A stretch of 13,994 nucleotides of DNA from Lachnospiraceae bacterium UBA4260 (lineage in GTDB: Bacteria; Bacillota; Clostridia; Lachnospirales; Lachnospiraceae). The translations under genes were made by a program, and so were the position numbers. Location: NCBI GenBank assembly GCA_002395235.1, contig DGWK01000003.1:20219-34212 (forward strand), in the 5' to 3' direction. Under the pieces are notes generated by a model. The model made no database searches, was not told the DNA's origin, and saw nothing but the letters and a program-made list of their open reading frames with translations. Of the stretch, positions 1 to 6,619 are shown piece by piece; the stretch's first letter is position 1, and each line of letters begins with the position of its first letter.

Positions 1-2365
1 TCATGAAACCGATCAGAGGGTTCTTGCCCAGCGCAAGCTCACCGTTGCAGGTGGAAGGGCCGTCTGCGATGATCTGGCCTTCCGCAACTCTCTCGCCGGT
101 AAAGACGATCGGCTTCTGGTTGTAGCAGTTGCTCTGGTTAGAACGCTCAAACTTGGACAGGTGAATCTCTTCCCTGGTGCCGTCGTCGTAAGCCATCTTG
201 ATCGTTGTGGCGTCAACGAATTCAACAACACCTGCCTTGGGGGAGATCACGCACACCCCCGAGTCGCGGGCTGCCTTGGACTCCATACCGGTGCCGACTG
301 CCGGCGCCTCTGTGGTAAGGAGCGGAACTGCCTGTCTCTGCATGTTCGATCCCATCAGCGCGCGGTTAGCGTCGTCGTTCTGAAGGAAAGGAACCAGGGA
401 TGTCGCCACGGAGAATACCATTCTCGGGGATACGTCCATATATTCGAAAACTGTCTTCCTATAGGAAGAAGTCTCGGTTCTGTAACGGCCGGATACGTTG
501 TTGTCGACAAAATATCCATTCTCGTCAAGAGGCGTGCTCGCCTGCGCCACATGGTAATTATCTTCTTCATCGGCCGTCATATAGACGACTTCGTCGGTGA
601 CGCGCGGGTTCATCGGATCGCTCCGGTCGACCTTTCTGTAAGGTGCCTCAATAAAACCATACTCGTTGATACGCGCATAGCTTGCCAGGGAGTTGATCAG
701 ACCGATGTTGGGACCTTCGGGAGTCTCGATCGGGCACATTCTTCCGTAGTGTGTATAGTGAACGTCTCGGACCTCGAATCCTGCACGGTCTCTGGAAAGA
801 CCGCCGGGGCCCAGTGCGGACAGACGTCTCTTGTGTGTCAGTTCGCCCAGAGGGTTGTTCTGGTCCATGAACTGGGACAGCTGGGAAGATCCGAAGAATT
901 CCTTGACAGCAGCCTGTACAGGTTTGATGTTGATCAGGCCCTGGGGAGAGATCTCCTCGGAGCTGTCGTGGGTCGTCATCCTCTCGCGGACAACTCTCTC
1001 CATTCTGGAGAGACCGATCCTGTACTGGTTCTGAAGAAGTTCACCGACGCTGCGGATTCTTCTGTTGCCCAGATGGTCGATGTCGTCGCTGCCGCCGATC
1101 CCGTATTCCAGGTGCATGTTGTAGTTGATGGAAGCAAGGATGTCTTCCTTCGTAATGTGCTTCGGGATCAGCTCGTGAACACTCTTTCTGAGGGCGTCTG
1201 CAAGCGCTTCGGGATTCGTATTGTCCTGATACTGAAGGAGGATCTCTCTCAGCGCGGGATAGTAAACCAGTTCAGTGATTCCGAGTTCTTCGGGATCGCA
1301 GTCCACGTAGTGTGTGATGTCGACCATCAGGTTGCTGAGCACCTTGACATTGCGCTCTTCCGTGCGGATCCACACATAGGGGATCGCGCTGTTCTGGATC
1401 TCGTCGGCCATCTCTCTTGTTACGACTTCGCCGGCTGTCCCCAGAATATCGCCGTTTGCCTCATCCACTACATCTTCCGCCAGGATCTGGTCCTTGATGC
1501 GGCTTCTGAAAGCGAGCTTCTTGTTGAATTTGTATCTGCCGACCTTGGCGAGATCATATCTGCGGGGATCAAAGAACATCGCGTTGATCAGGCTGTCCGC
1601 GCTCTCGACGGAAAGCGGCTCGCCGGGACGGATCTTCTTGTACAGTTCCAGAAGACCGCTCTCGTAGTTGTTGGAGATATCCTTGACAAAGCTGGCGCGG
1701 ATCTTGGGCTCATCACCGAAGAGATCGAGGATCTCCTCATCGGTGCCGATTCCGAGCGCACGAATGAGGACCGTGACAGGAACCTTCCTGGTGCGGTCTA
1801 CTCTGACATAGAATACGTCGTTCGCGTCCGTCTCATACTCCAGCCAGGCGCCTCTGTTGGGGATCACCGTGCAGGAGAAGAGCTTCTTGCCGAATTTATC
1901 CTTATCGATACCGTAATAGATGCCGGGGGAACGGACCAGCTGGCTGACGATGACACGCTCCGCGCCGTTGATCACGAACGTTCCCGTGCTCGTCATAAGA
2001 GGAAGATCTCCCATGAAGATCTCCTGTTCCTTGACTTCCTTGTCGTTTTCCTTGTCGAAAAGACGCACTTTTACCATAAGAGGTGCTGCGTAAGTAGCAT
2101 CTCTTTCCTTGCACTTCTCGATGGAATACTTGACTTTATCTTCGCAGAGTTTATAGCTGACAAAGGACAGACTCAGCCTTCCGCTGAAATCCTCGATCGG
2201 AGAGATGTCATCAAAGACCTCCTGCAGACCCTTCTCAAGAAACCACTTGTAAGAATCCGTCTGCACTTCGATCAGGTTGGGCATGGGCAGCACTTCCTTC
2301 TGACGCTGATAACTCATGCGCATGCTCTTGCCTTCCCCTATAGGATGTATCCTGTATTTTTCCAT
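1..2365 (-). CDS. rpoB: RNA polymerase beta subunit, N-terminal 788 residues (3' end outside window)
   Basis: This is the catalytic beta subunit of DNA-dependent RNA polymerase. The frame starts at the ATG at 2365 with residues MEKYRIHPIGEGKSMRMSYQ and stays open to the left edge, where it breaks off at GELALGKNPLIGFM, just before the expected PWEGYNYEDA motif. The rifampicin-binding region is intact and wild-type in type: FFGSSQLSQFMDQNNPLGEL is followed by THKRRLSALGPGGL, and then by the conserved RDVHYTHYGRMCPIETPEGP segment. The upstream GGGGTGAACCAG gives only a modest ribosome binding site (GGTGA about 6 bases before ATG). It follows rplL after a 306-base gap with its own promoter. No frameshift was seen. 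The last roughly 400-450 residues lie outside the window; identification is certain. Confidence 0.98.
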   Translation of the reverse strand, partial: MEKYRIHPIGEGKSMRMSYQRQKEVLPMPNLIEVQTDSYKWFLEKGLQEVFDDISPIEDFSGRLSLSFVSYKLCEDKVKYSIEKCKERDATYAAPLMVKVRLFDKENDKEVKEQEIFMGDLPLMTSTGTFVINGAERVIVSQLVRSPGIYYGIDKDKFGKKLFSCTVIPNRGAWLEYETDANDVFYVRVDRTRKVPVTVLIRALGIGTDEEILDLFGDEPKIRASFVKDISNNYESGLLELYKKIRPGEPLSVESADSLINAMFFDPRRYDLAKVGRYKFNKKLAFRSRIKDQILAEDVVDEANGDILGTAGEVVTREMADEIQNSAIPYVWIRTEERNVKVLSNLMVDITHYVDCDPEELGITELVYYPALREILLQYQDNTNPEALADALRKSVHELIPKHITKEDILASINYNMHLEYGIGGSDDIDHLGNRRIRSVGELLQNQYRIGLSRMERVVRERMTTHDSSEEISPQGLINIKPVQAAVKEFFGSSQLSQFMDQNNPLGELTHKRRLSALGPGGLSRDRAGFEVRDVHYTHYGRMCPIETPEGPNIGLINSLASYARINEYGFIEAPYRKVDRSDPMNPRVTDEVVYMTADEEDNYHVAQASTPLDENGYFVDNNVSGRYRTETSSYRKTVFEYMDVSPRMVFSVATSLVPFLQNDDANRALMGSNMQRQAVPLLTTEAPAVGTGMESKAARDSGVCVISPKAGVVEFVDATTIKMAYDDGTREEIHLSKFERSNQSNCYNQKPIVFTGERVAEGQIIADGPSTCNGELALGKNPLIGFM

Positions 2366-2491
2366 CTGGTTCACCCCGTATTGTATGAAATCTATATATA
2401 ATGTGTCTGTACGCGCCCTTTGCCCTCCGACAGCTATGTAACTATTTTCGGGCAGCACAAAAACTCGGCACGCAAAAAAGATGCGAATAAT
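2366..2491 (-). other. rpoB leader, no gene
   Basis: This is the stretch between the inferred rpoB start site and the rpoB ATG. It contains T-rich runs near 2470-2480 and a weak possible pairing of TGCCC (near 2450) with GGGCA (near 2424). I recognise no known riboswitch or ribosomal-protein leader in it and see no small coding frame with a good ribosome binding site. Confidence 0.4.
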
Positions 2492-2520
2492 ATTCTATCA
2501 TCGCATTGTCCAGCAGTCAA
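2492..2520 (-). promoter_or_regulatory. Sigma-A promoter for rpoB
   Basis: On the minus strand TTGACT (2520-2515) is followed by a 17-base spacer and TAGAAT (2497-2492). Each hexamer is one base from consensus and the spacing is ideal. Initiation near 2485 would give a leader of about 120 bases before the rpoB ATG. A 6-bp inverted repeat (ATGCGA at 2481-2486 and TCGCAT at 2501-2506) straddles the -10 element and could be an operator, or chance. Confidence 0.8.
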
Positions 2521-2609
2521 TAATTATTTTTTAATAATTTGTGAATGAAGTTTTAATAACCAGTCTCCTGATCCAAGCCCCGCATGGCGGGCAACTTCTA
2601 TATCGATAT

Positions 2610-2643
2610 GAAATCCGGCCATCCTGATGGACAGCCGGATCCC
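2610..2643 (-). terminator. Hairpin after rplL, possible partial terminator or processing site
   Basis: About 30 bases after the rplL stop, the minus strand reads ATCCGGC (2640-2634) and GCCGGAT (2619-2613), a perfect 7-bp stem that extends to 10 bp with two G-U pairs and holds an inner TCC/GGA pairing. Only a short T run (TTTCATAT) follows, so termination is probably incomplete. A second small hairpin, CCCGC-CAT-GCGGG, lies at 2578-2591. Partial termination between rplL and rpoB is known in E. coli and lowers RNA polymerase output relative to L7/L12; a similar role here is inference. Confidence 0.55.
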
Positions 2644-2671
2644 TTGAGTTCATTTTCTGTATTGAGAGCAA

Positions 2672-3043
2672 TTACTTGATAGTAACAGTAGCTCCAACTT
2701 CCTCGAGCTTAGCCTTGATGGACTCAGCCTCTTCCTTAGGAAGACCTTCCTTGATTACCTTCGGAGCGCCTTCGACAGCTTCCTTAGCTTCCTTCAGGCC
2801 AAGGCCGGTGATCTCACGGACAACCTTGATAACCTTGATCTTCTGAGCGCCGAAGCTTGTCAGCTCAACGTCAAACTCAGTCTTCTCTTCAACTGCCTCT
2901 GCGGGGCCGGCTGCGACAACTGCAACACCTGCAGCTGCGGAAACACCAAACTCTTCCTCACAAGCCTTAACCAGCTCGTTGAGTTCCATAACAGTAAGTT
3001 CTTTGATCGCATCGATGATCTCAGCGTTTGTTAACTTTGCCAT
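2672..3043 (-). CDS. rplL: 50S ribosomal protein L7/L12
   Basis: This 123-residue protein is the multicopy stalk protein that recruits translation factors to the ribosome. The start at 3043 is set by GGAGGT at 3056-3051, 7 bases upstream; an upstream in-frame ATG at 3058 would overlap that site and is not used. The N-terminal dimerisation helix pair (MAKLTNAEIIDAIKELTVMELNELVKACEEEFGVS) is followed by an Ala/Gly/Val-rich hinge (around residues 37-53). The C-terminal factor-binding domain comes next, with EKTEFDVELTSFGAQKIKVI and GLGLKEAKEAVEGAPKVIKEG. Length and all conserved segments match the family. It lies 102 bases downstream of rplJ, with which it is presumably co-transcribed under the L10 leader. 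Confidence 0.98.
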   Translation of the reverse strand: MAKLTNAEIIDAIKELTVMELNELVKACEEEFGVSAAAGVAVVAAGPAEAVEEKTEFDVELTSFGAQKIKVIKVVREITGLGLKEAKEAVEGAPKVIKEGLPKEEAESIKAKLEEVGATVTIK

Positions 3044-3078
3044 TGTATTTACCTCCATGTAAATTAGTTTGAAATAAA

Positions 3079-3114
3079 ACTTCTAAATAAATGATCACTT
3101 CTAAATAAATGATC
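3079..3114. repeat. Perfect 18-bp tandem duplication in the rplJ-rplL gap
   Basis: The 18-bp unit acttctaaataaatgatc occurs twice head to tail (3079-3096 and 3097-3114) with no mismatch. It lies between the rplJ stop and the rplL ribosome binding site, in AT-rich DNA. Perfect identity suggests a recent slippage duplication, and its effect would be to lengthen the spacer in the rplJL mRNA. Confidence 0.9.
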
Positions 3115-3145
3115 AGAATCGAAAAGACTTCTGCAGATGAAGTTA

Positions 3146-3661
3146 TTAAGCTTCTGCGGGAGCCTCTGCTGCCTGCTCGCCGTCCTTCTCCGCGATCTGC
3201 TTGATAACGCGCGCGAAGCTGGAGATCGGAGCCTGCCAGCTGCCGAACAGTCTGCCCAGAAGAACTTCTCTTGTGGGGATCTTAGCGACCTCACCGAGTT
3301 CTGCGGGATTCACAACCTTGCCTTCTACAACGCCGCCCTTGATCTCGAGCTTATCAGCCTTCTTGGCGAACTCGCACAGGATACGAGCGGGAGCTGTAGC
3401 ATCATCCTTGGAAACTGCCAGAGCACTGGGTCCGTTCAGAAGATCGGAGAGACCTTCGCAATCTGTGCCCTTGAACGCGAAATTCATCATGGTGTTCTTA
3501 TAAACCTTATAAGTTACACCGGCTTCGCGGAGCTGTTTGCGGAGCTCTGTATCCTGCTGAACTGTCAGACCTCTGTGGTCAACGAGAACCACTGACTGTG
3601 CACCGTCGATCGCTGCGGAAATTTCCTTGACGACCGGCTGTTTCAATTCAACCTTTGCCAT
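3146..3661 (-). CDS. rplJ: 50S ribosomal protein L10
   Basis: This 171-residue protein anchors the L7/L12 dimers to the GTPase centre of the large subunit and, in complex with L12, is the autoregulator of its own operon. The start at 3661 is preceded by TAAGGAGGTAACAAA, a strong ribosome binding site. Family features are visible: MAKVELKQPVVKEISAAIDG, the SVVLVDHRGLTVQQDTELRK segment, the VYKNTMMNFAFKGT rRNA-binding region and the C-terminal helix (SSFARVIKQIAEKDG) that binds L12. The tail EQAAEAPAEA is low complexity, as often seen in Clostridia. It is the first gene of the rplJL unit, downstream of an L10 leader with attenuator and its own promoter. Confidence 0.97.
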   Translation of the reverse strand: MAKVELKQPVVKEISAAIDGAQSVVLVDHRGLTVQQDTELRKQLREAGVTYKVYKNTMMNFAFKGTDCEGLSDLLNGPSALAVSKDDATAPARILCEFAKKADKLEIKGGVVEGKVVNPAELGEVAKIPTREVLLGRLFGSWQAPISSFARVIKQIAEKDGEQAAEAPAEA

Positions 3662-3699
3662 TTTGTTACCTCCTTATAGATTTTGGAGCCGAAACGAAG

Positions 3700-3725
3700 A
3701 AAAACCCGTCTTCGCGAAGACGGGT
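3700..3725 (-). terminator. Attenuator terminator in front of rplJ
   Basis: Positions 3704-3725 form a perfect 22-nt palindrome beginning ACCCGTCTTC, which on the minus strand is followed by TTTTTC. It sits about 40 bases before the rplJ ATG and downstream of the L10 leader fold. This is the classic arrangement for transcription attenuation, where L10-L12 binding to the leader favours the terminator. Confidence 0.85.
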
Positions 3726-3843
3726 GAAAATTCAAATCCACTTCAGCATGCATCTGCATGTCTGGGTGTCGATCCACATCCTCGGCAGGCAGATCACTCT
3801 TTACGCCTTGCGGCACCTGCTGTCTTCGGCTTGGCTTTTAACC
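3726..3843 (-). ncRNA. Ribosomal protein L10 leader (cis-regulatory RNA)
   Basis: The transcript segment read from the minus strand contains AAGCCAAGCCGAAGACAGCA followed by GGTGCCGCAAGGCG and later ATCTGCCTGCCGAGG. These match, from memory, the conserved GCCGAAGACAGCAGG ... CCTGCCGAGG pairing of the L10 leader family upstream of rplJ in Firmicutes. The core lies at about 3776-3840. The position between the sigma-A promoter and an intrinsic terminator supports feedback regulation of rplJL by the L10-L12 complex. The exact fold was not computed. Confidence 0.85.
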
Positions 3844-3849
3844 TTAGGT

Positions 3850-3878
3850 ATCTTACCATTCGATTATGTATTTGTCAA
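3850..3878 (-). promoter_or_regulatory. Sigma-A promoter for rplJL
   Basis: The minus strand carries TTGACA (3878-3873), a 17-base spacer and TAAGAT (3855-3850). A consensus -35 and near-consensus -10 give a start near 3843, right at the beginning of the L10 leader. It makes rplJL independent of rplKA and of the inserted capA gene. Confidence 0.88.
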
Positions 3879-3944
3879 CAGCTATTTTGCCGTGATTCGA
3901 TCGCCTTTTCTTTTGTGCTGTTTTTCCGCGATCTGATTCCGTGC

Positions 3945-5201
3945 CTACTCCTGCGTGAAATAGCCGTTCTCATCTATGACCACTCCCGGGGAGACGCTCT
4001 GCATCTCATCGAGGACTCTCTGCTTCTCCGAGCCTTCCATGGTGCTCACGCCGCGGTACTGCAGCATGGGGATGAACTGAAGGGAACTGATCGAAGGTTC
4101 TTTCGTATTTACCGTCACCCGGAGCACTCCGGTATCCCGTGCCGCCGCGCCAAAAAAGTAATTGCCAAGGCTGTAAAAGACGGGAACGTCATCCACGTAT
4201 TCTATATTTTGCAGGACATGCGGGTGGGATCCAACGATCAGATCTGCCCCCGCCTCCGCCAGTTCCTGCGCTTTGGTCGTCTGGCTCCAGTCCTGGGAGG
4301 GCATCTTCTCCGTTCCCCAGTGCGTATAGACGATGACCAGGTCCGCTTTCTCTTTGGCCTCGCGGATCTTCTCACACAGGCGCGTGGTATCCAGCATGCG
4401 AAAGACGCCCGGGCTGTCCTCGCCGGCCTCTCTCGTGTCGGGGTTCTCATAGCGCTCGATCTCTGTCGCGTTCAAGATCGCGACCGTCGTCCCGTTCGCG
4501 ATGCAGTAAGCGGTCTGCTCCGCGTCCTCGATATTGCGGCCCGCCCCGATATAGGGGATCCCCTCCTCATCCAGAGTGTCGAAGGTATCAAGCGCGCCCT
4601 CTTCTCCGTAATCATAGACGTGGTTGTTGGCCAGCGCCGCGATGTCTGTCCCCATCTCTCCCAGCCACTGTGCGGTCCACGGAGGGCAGCGGAAAGTAAA
4701 AGTCTTGCCCGCAGTAGGCGTTCCCCTGTCCGTGTAAGGAAATTCATTATTGACCACAAGGAAATCGGCGCCCGTCAGCGTCTCCCAGGTCGCGTCGTCA
4801 AAGCACGCCCGGATCCCGTCCGAATATGCGATGGAGCTCCACGGATTCTGCCCCGTCTCAAATATGATATCGCCGACAAAGACGATCGAGATCTCGCTGT
4901 CAGACGCGGGGCCGTTTTCAGGGGTGATCCATTTGCCGTCCTCTCTTGTGAGGACTTTCCCGGAAGCAGTGATGATGGCTTTGGCCCCTTCCGGGTCCAT
5001 GGCCTTTTTCCTGAACTCCTCCGCTGTCGGTTCGACCTGCGACAGGACCGCCTCTGCGGCCCTCTTCACCATGATCTCCTGCGCGCCGAGGGTCTCCGCC
5101 GCTCCGAGGGTGGCGGGCCGGATCATGGCGGCGCATGCGACTGCCGCTGTAAGTGCTGCTGTGATCGCGATCTTTTTCCTGAACACTGTGGTTCTGAACA
5201 C
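3945..5201 (-). CDS. CapA-family (PGA_cap) exported protein
   Basis: This 418-residue protein belongs to the CapA/PGA_cap family, a metallophosphatase-like fold linked to capsule or poly-gamma-glutamate synthesis. Seen motifs: FVGDI near residues 108-112, VNNEFP at 150-155, ALANNHVYDYG at 189-199, GAGRN near 219-223, THWGTE at 293-298, GSHPHVLQ at 324-331 and the C-terminal FYSLGNYFFG. The N-terminus (RKK then AIAITAAL-type hydrophobic residues to about 27) looks like a signal peptide or anchor; AVAC at 20-23 is a poor lipobox. I chose the GTG at 5201 because AAAGGAG lies 7 bases upstream. The frame remains open to 5297, but those extra residues are translated palindrome. A second in-frame GTG lies at 5186. 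The gene splits the usual rplKA-rplJL cluster; no strong promoter is seen. Its substrate is unknown, and no capB/capC is nearby. Confidence 0.9.
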   Translation of the reverse strand: MFRTTVFRKKIAITAALTAAVACAAMIRPATLGAAETLGAQEIMVKRAAEAVLSQVEPTAEEFRKKAMDPEGAKAIITASGKVLTREDGKWITPENGPASDSEISIVFVGDIIFETGQNPWSSIAYSDGIRACFDDATWETLTGADFLVVNNEFPYTDRGTPTAGKTFTFRCPPWTAQWLGEMGTDIAALANNHVYDYGEEGALDTFDTLDEEGIPYIGAGRNIEDAEQTAYCIANGTTVAILNATEIERYENPDTREAGEDSPGVFRMLDTTRLCEKIREAKEKADLVIVYTHWGTEKMPSQDWSQTTKAQELAEAGADLIVGSHPHVLQNIEYVDDVPVFYSLGNYFFGAAARDTGVLRVTVNTKEPSISSLQFIPMLQYRGVSTMEGSEKQRVLDEMQSVSPGVVIDENGYFTQE

Positions 5202-5210
5202 TGTGGCACT
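5181..5210. repeat. 15-bp tandem duplication over the capA start
   Basis: gaacactgtggttct (5181-5195) is followed directly by gaacactgtggcact (5196-5210), 13 of 15 identical. Each copy carries an in-frame GTG start candidate, so the first residues repeat as MFRTT and VFRKK. The ribosome binding site favours the upstream GTG at 5201. Confidence 0.75.
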
Positions 5211-5220
5211 CCTTTCATTT

Positions 5221-5291
5221 TGTGTCACGGGGACGTATCTACTGACACATTTTGTTCCAAAATGTGTCAGTAGATACGTCCTCGTGACACA
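5221..5291. repeat. REP/REPIN-like 71-bp inverted repeat
   Basis: Two 33-bp arms (5221-5253 and 5259-5291) are inverted copies with a single mismatch (g/a at position 10 of the arm), separated by gttcc. Each arm begins TGTGTCACGRGGACG and ends CTGACACATTTT. The GTGTCACGGGGACG core resembles the REP-type sequences linked to IS200-like RAYT transposases in Firmicutes, as I recall them. It lies between the rplA terminator and the capA ribosome binding site, so a capA transcript starting upstream would carry a long hairpin in its leader. Confidence 0.85.
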
Positions 5292-5302
5292 CCCCATGGC
5301 AC

Positions 5303-5330
5303 AAGAAAAGGAGTTCCTGCAGGAACTCCT
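5303..5330 (-). terminator. Intrinsic terminator after rplA
   Basis: Positions 5309-5330 form a perfect 22-nt palindrome (AGGAGTTCC-TGCA-GGAACTCCT type), which on the minus strand is followed by TTTCTTGT. It begins 14 bases after the rplA stop codon, so rpmG-to-rplA transcription most likely ends here, before capA. Confidence 0.85.
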
Positions 5331-5344
5331 CTCCTCTTAATGAC

Positions 5345-6034
5345 TTAATAACGGTTTGCGATAACCTTCACGCCGGGGCCCATGCTGGTCGCGATGGAGA
5401 TGCTCTTGAGATACTGACCCTTAACTGCGGCGGGCTTAGCCTTAACGATCGCAGCCATCAGTGCGTCATAGTTCTCCATGAGCTGTTCCTGTGTGAAGGA
5501 AGCCTTGCCGATCGGGCAGTGGACGATGTTGGACTTGTCAAGTCTGTACTCGATCTTACCGGCTTTGATGTCGTTGATTGCCTTTGTTACATCCATAGTA
5601 ACTGTGCCGGCCTTAGGGTTGGGCATCAGTCCCTTAGGACCAAGGACGCGGCCGAGACGACCGACAACGCTCATCATATCAGGTGTTGCAACTACTACGT
5701 CAAAATCCAGCCAGCCTTCGTTCTGGATCTTGGGAAGAAGCTCCTGGCCGCCGACATAATCAGCGCCTGCTGCCTGTGCTTCGTCGAGCTTTGCGCCCTT
5801 AGCGAATACAAGGACTCTGACCTTCTTACCGGTTCCTGCGGGAAGTACTACCGCGCCGCGGATCTGCTGATCAGCGTGACGGCCGTCGCAGCTTGTGCGG
5901 ATGTGGATCTCAACAGTCTCATCAAATTTCGCAGATGCAGTTTCCTTTACAAGAGCAATTGCCTCTGCGGGCTCATATAATTTAGCGCGGTCAACCTTCT
6001 TGGAGGCTTCCGCAAATCTCTTTCCGTGCTTCAT
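5345..6034 (-). CDS. rplA: 50S ribosomal protein L1
   Basis: This 229-residue protein forms the mobile L1 stalk next to the ribosomal E site and is the translational autoregulator of the rplKA operon in bacteria. The start MKHGKRFAEASKKVDR at 6034 has AGGAGGAATAGAAG upstream. Family hallmarks are GRHADQQIRGAVVLPAGTGK, VLVFAKGAKLDEAQAAGADYVGG, the RLGRVLGPKGLMPNPKAGTV signature and the C-terminal YLKSISIATSMGPGVKV. Its length is normal for the family. It starts 21 bases after the rplK stop, so both are co-transcribed, and it ends at a strong intrinsic terminator. Confidence 0.98.
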   Translation of the reverse strand: MKHGKRFAEASKKVDRAKLYEPAEAIALVKETASAKFDETVEIHIRTSCDGRHADQQIRGAVVLPAGTGKKVRVLVFAKGAKLDEAQAAGADYVGGQELLPKIQNEGWLDFDVVVATPDMMSVVGRLGRVLGPKGLMPNPKAGTVTMDVTKAINDIKAGKIEYRLDKSNIVHCPIGKASFTQEQLMENYDALMAAIVKAKPAAVKGQYLKSISIATSMGPGVKVIANRY

Positions 6035-6055
6035 CTTCTATTCCTCCTGTGTGTC

Positions 6056-6481
6056 TCAGTCCTGGACTGTGATTCCCATGCTTCTGGCGGTTCCGGCGAT
6101 CATGCTCATAGCTGCTTCGAGGGAAGCTGCGTTGAGGTCGGGCATCTTCATTTCCGCGATCTCTTTGATCTGATCCTTGGTGACAGAACCGACTTTCTGC
6201 TTGTTCGGAACACCGGAGGCCTTCTGCAGGCCTGCTGCCTTCTTAAGAAGTACGGGTGCCGGCGGAGTCTTGGTGATGAAACTGAAAGATCTGTCAGAGT
6301 AGACAGTGATGACGACAGGGATGATCAGATCACCCATGTCAGCGGTCTTAGCATTGAACTGCTTGGTGAATTCCATGATGTTGACACCGTGCTGTCCGAG
6401 TGCAGGACCTACCGGCGGAGCAGGAGTTGCCTTGCCGGCCTTAATCTGCAATTTGATGTAACCAGTTACCTTTTTTGCCAT
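6056..6481 (-). CDS. rplK: 50S ribosomal protein L11
   Basis: This 141-residue protein binds the GTPase-associated region of 23S rRNA and takes part in factor binding and stringent-response signalling. AAAGGAGGAAACA precedes the ATG at 6481. The sequence has the L11 N-terminal domain (GYIKLQIKAGKATPAPPVGP, then ALGQHGVNIMEFTKQFNAKT) and the C-terminal rRNA-binding domain (TKTPPAPVLLKKAAGLQ and the final GTARSMGITV). Length and motifs are standard. It lies 138 bases downstream of nusG, behind an L1-type leader hairpin. Confidence 0.98.
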   Translation of the reverse strand: MAKKVTGYIKLQIKAGKATPAPPVGPALGQHGVNIMEFTKQFNAKTADMGDLIIPVVITVYSDRSFSFITKTPPAPVLLKKAAGLQKASGVPNKQKVGSVTKDQIKEIAEMKMPDLNAASLEAAMSMIAGTARSMGITVQD

Positions 6482-6494
6482 TGTTTCCTCCTTT

Positions 6495-6528
6495 GTGGTA
6501 CTATGCGCAGCTCTTACGCTGCTCCCAC
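6495..6528 (-). ncRNA. L1-binding leader hairpin upstream of rplK
   Basis: The transcript reads GTGGGAGCAGC, a GTAAGA loop, GCTG, then CGCATAGTACCAC. The outer GTGG/CCAC and inner CAGC/GCTG stems flank an asymmetric internal loop with GGAG on the 5' side. This resembles the L1 recognition element that mimics its 23S rRNA site in rplK leaders, as I recall from Firmicutes. It ends just 5 bases before the rplK ribosome binding site, fitting translational repression by L1. The fold was judged by eye. Confidence 0.6.
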
Positions 6529-6535
6529 TGTTTGC

Positions 6536-6590
6536 GGCGGCTTTGCCGCCTGTTTCTATATATCAGACGAAAGCGTTCCGTCTCATATAA
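6536..6590 (-). other. Two further hairpins in the nusG-rplK gap
   Basis: GGCGGC-AAA-GCCGCC (6550-6536) is a perfect 6-bp stem. Upstream of it, ATATGAGACG and CGTCTGATAT (about 6589-6559) pair with one G-G mismatch. Neither is followed by a T tract on the minus strand, so they are not obvious terminators. They may space or fold the rplK leader. I see no separate promoter here, so rplKA probably depends on readthrough from nusG. Confidence 0.5.
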
Positions 6591-6619
6591 CTGATCGTGA
6601 TGACCCGCCGACCCGTAAA

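Noticed and set aside
700..920. Rifampicin-resistance changes in rpoB
   Set aside because: The SQLSQFMDQNN, THKRRLSALGP and neighbouring residues are all of the usual susceptible type.
161..2401. Long open frame of 746 codons on the plus strand opposite rpoB
   Set aside because: It is the antisense shadow of rpoB, which is unmistakable on the minus strand; no ribosome binding site or family resemblance.
3627..5273. Long plus-strand open frame opposite rplJ leader and capA
   Set aside because: It runs across the promoter, leader and capA on the other strand and resembles no family; capA motifs are clear on the minus strand.
5202..5297. Longer capA reading frame starting at 5297
   Set aside because: The extra N-terminal residues are just translated inverted repeat, lack a ribosome binding site, and would bury the signal peptide.
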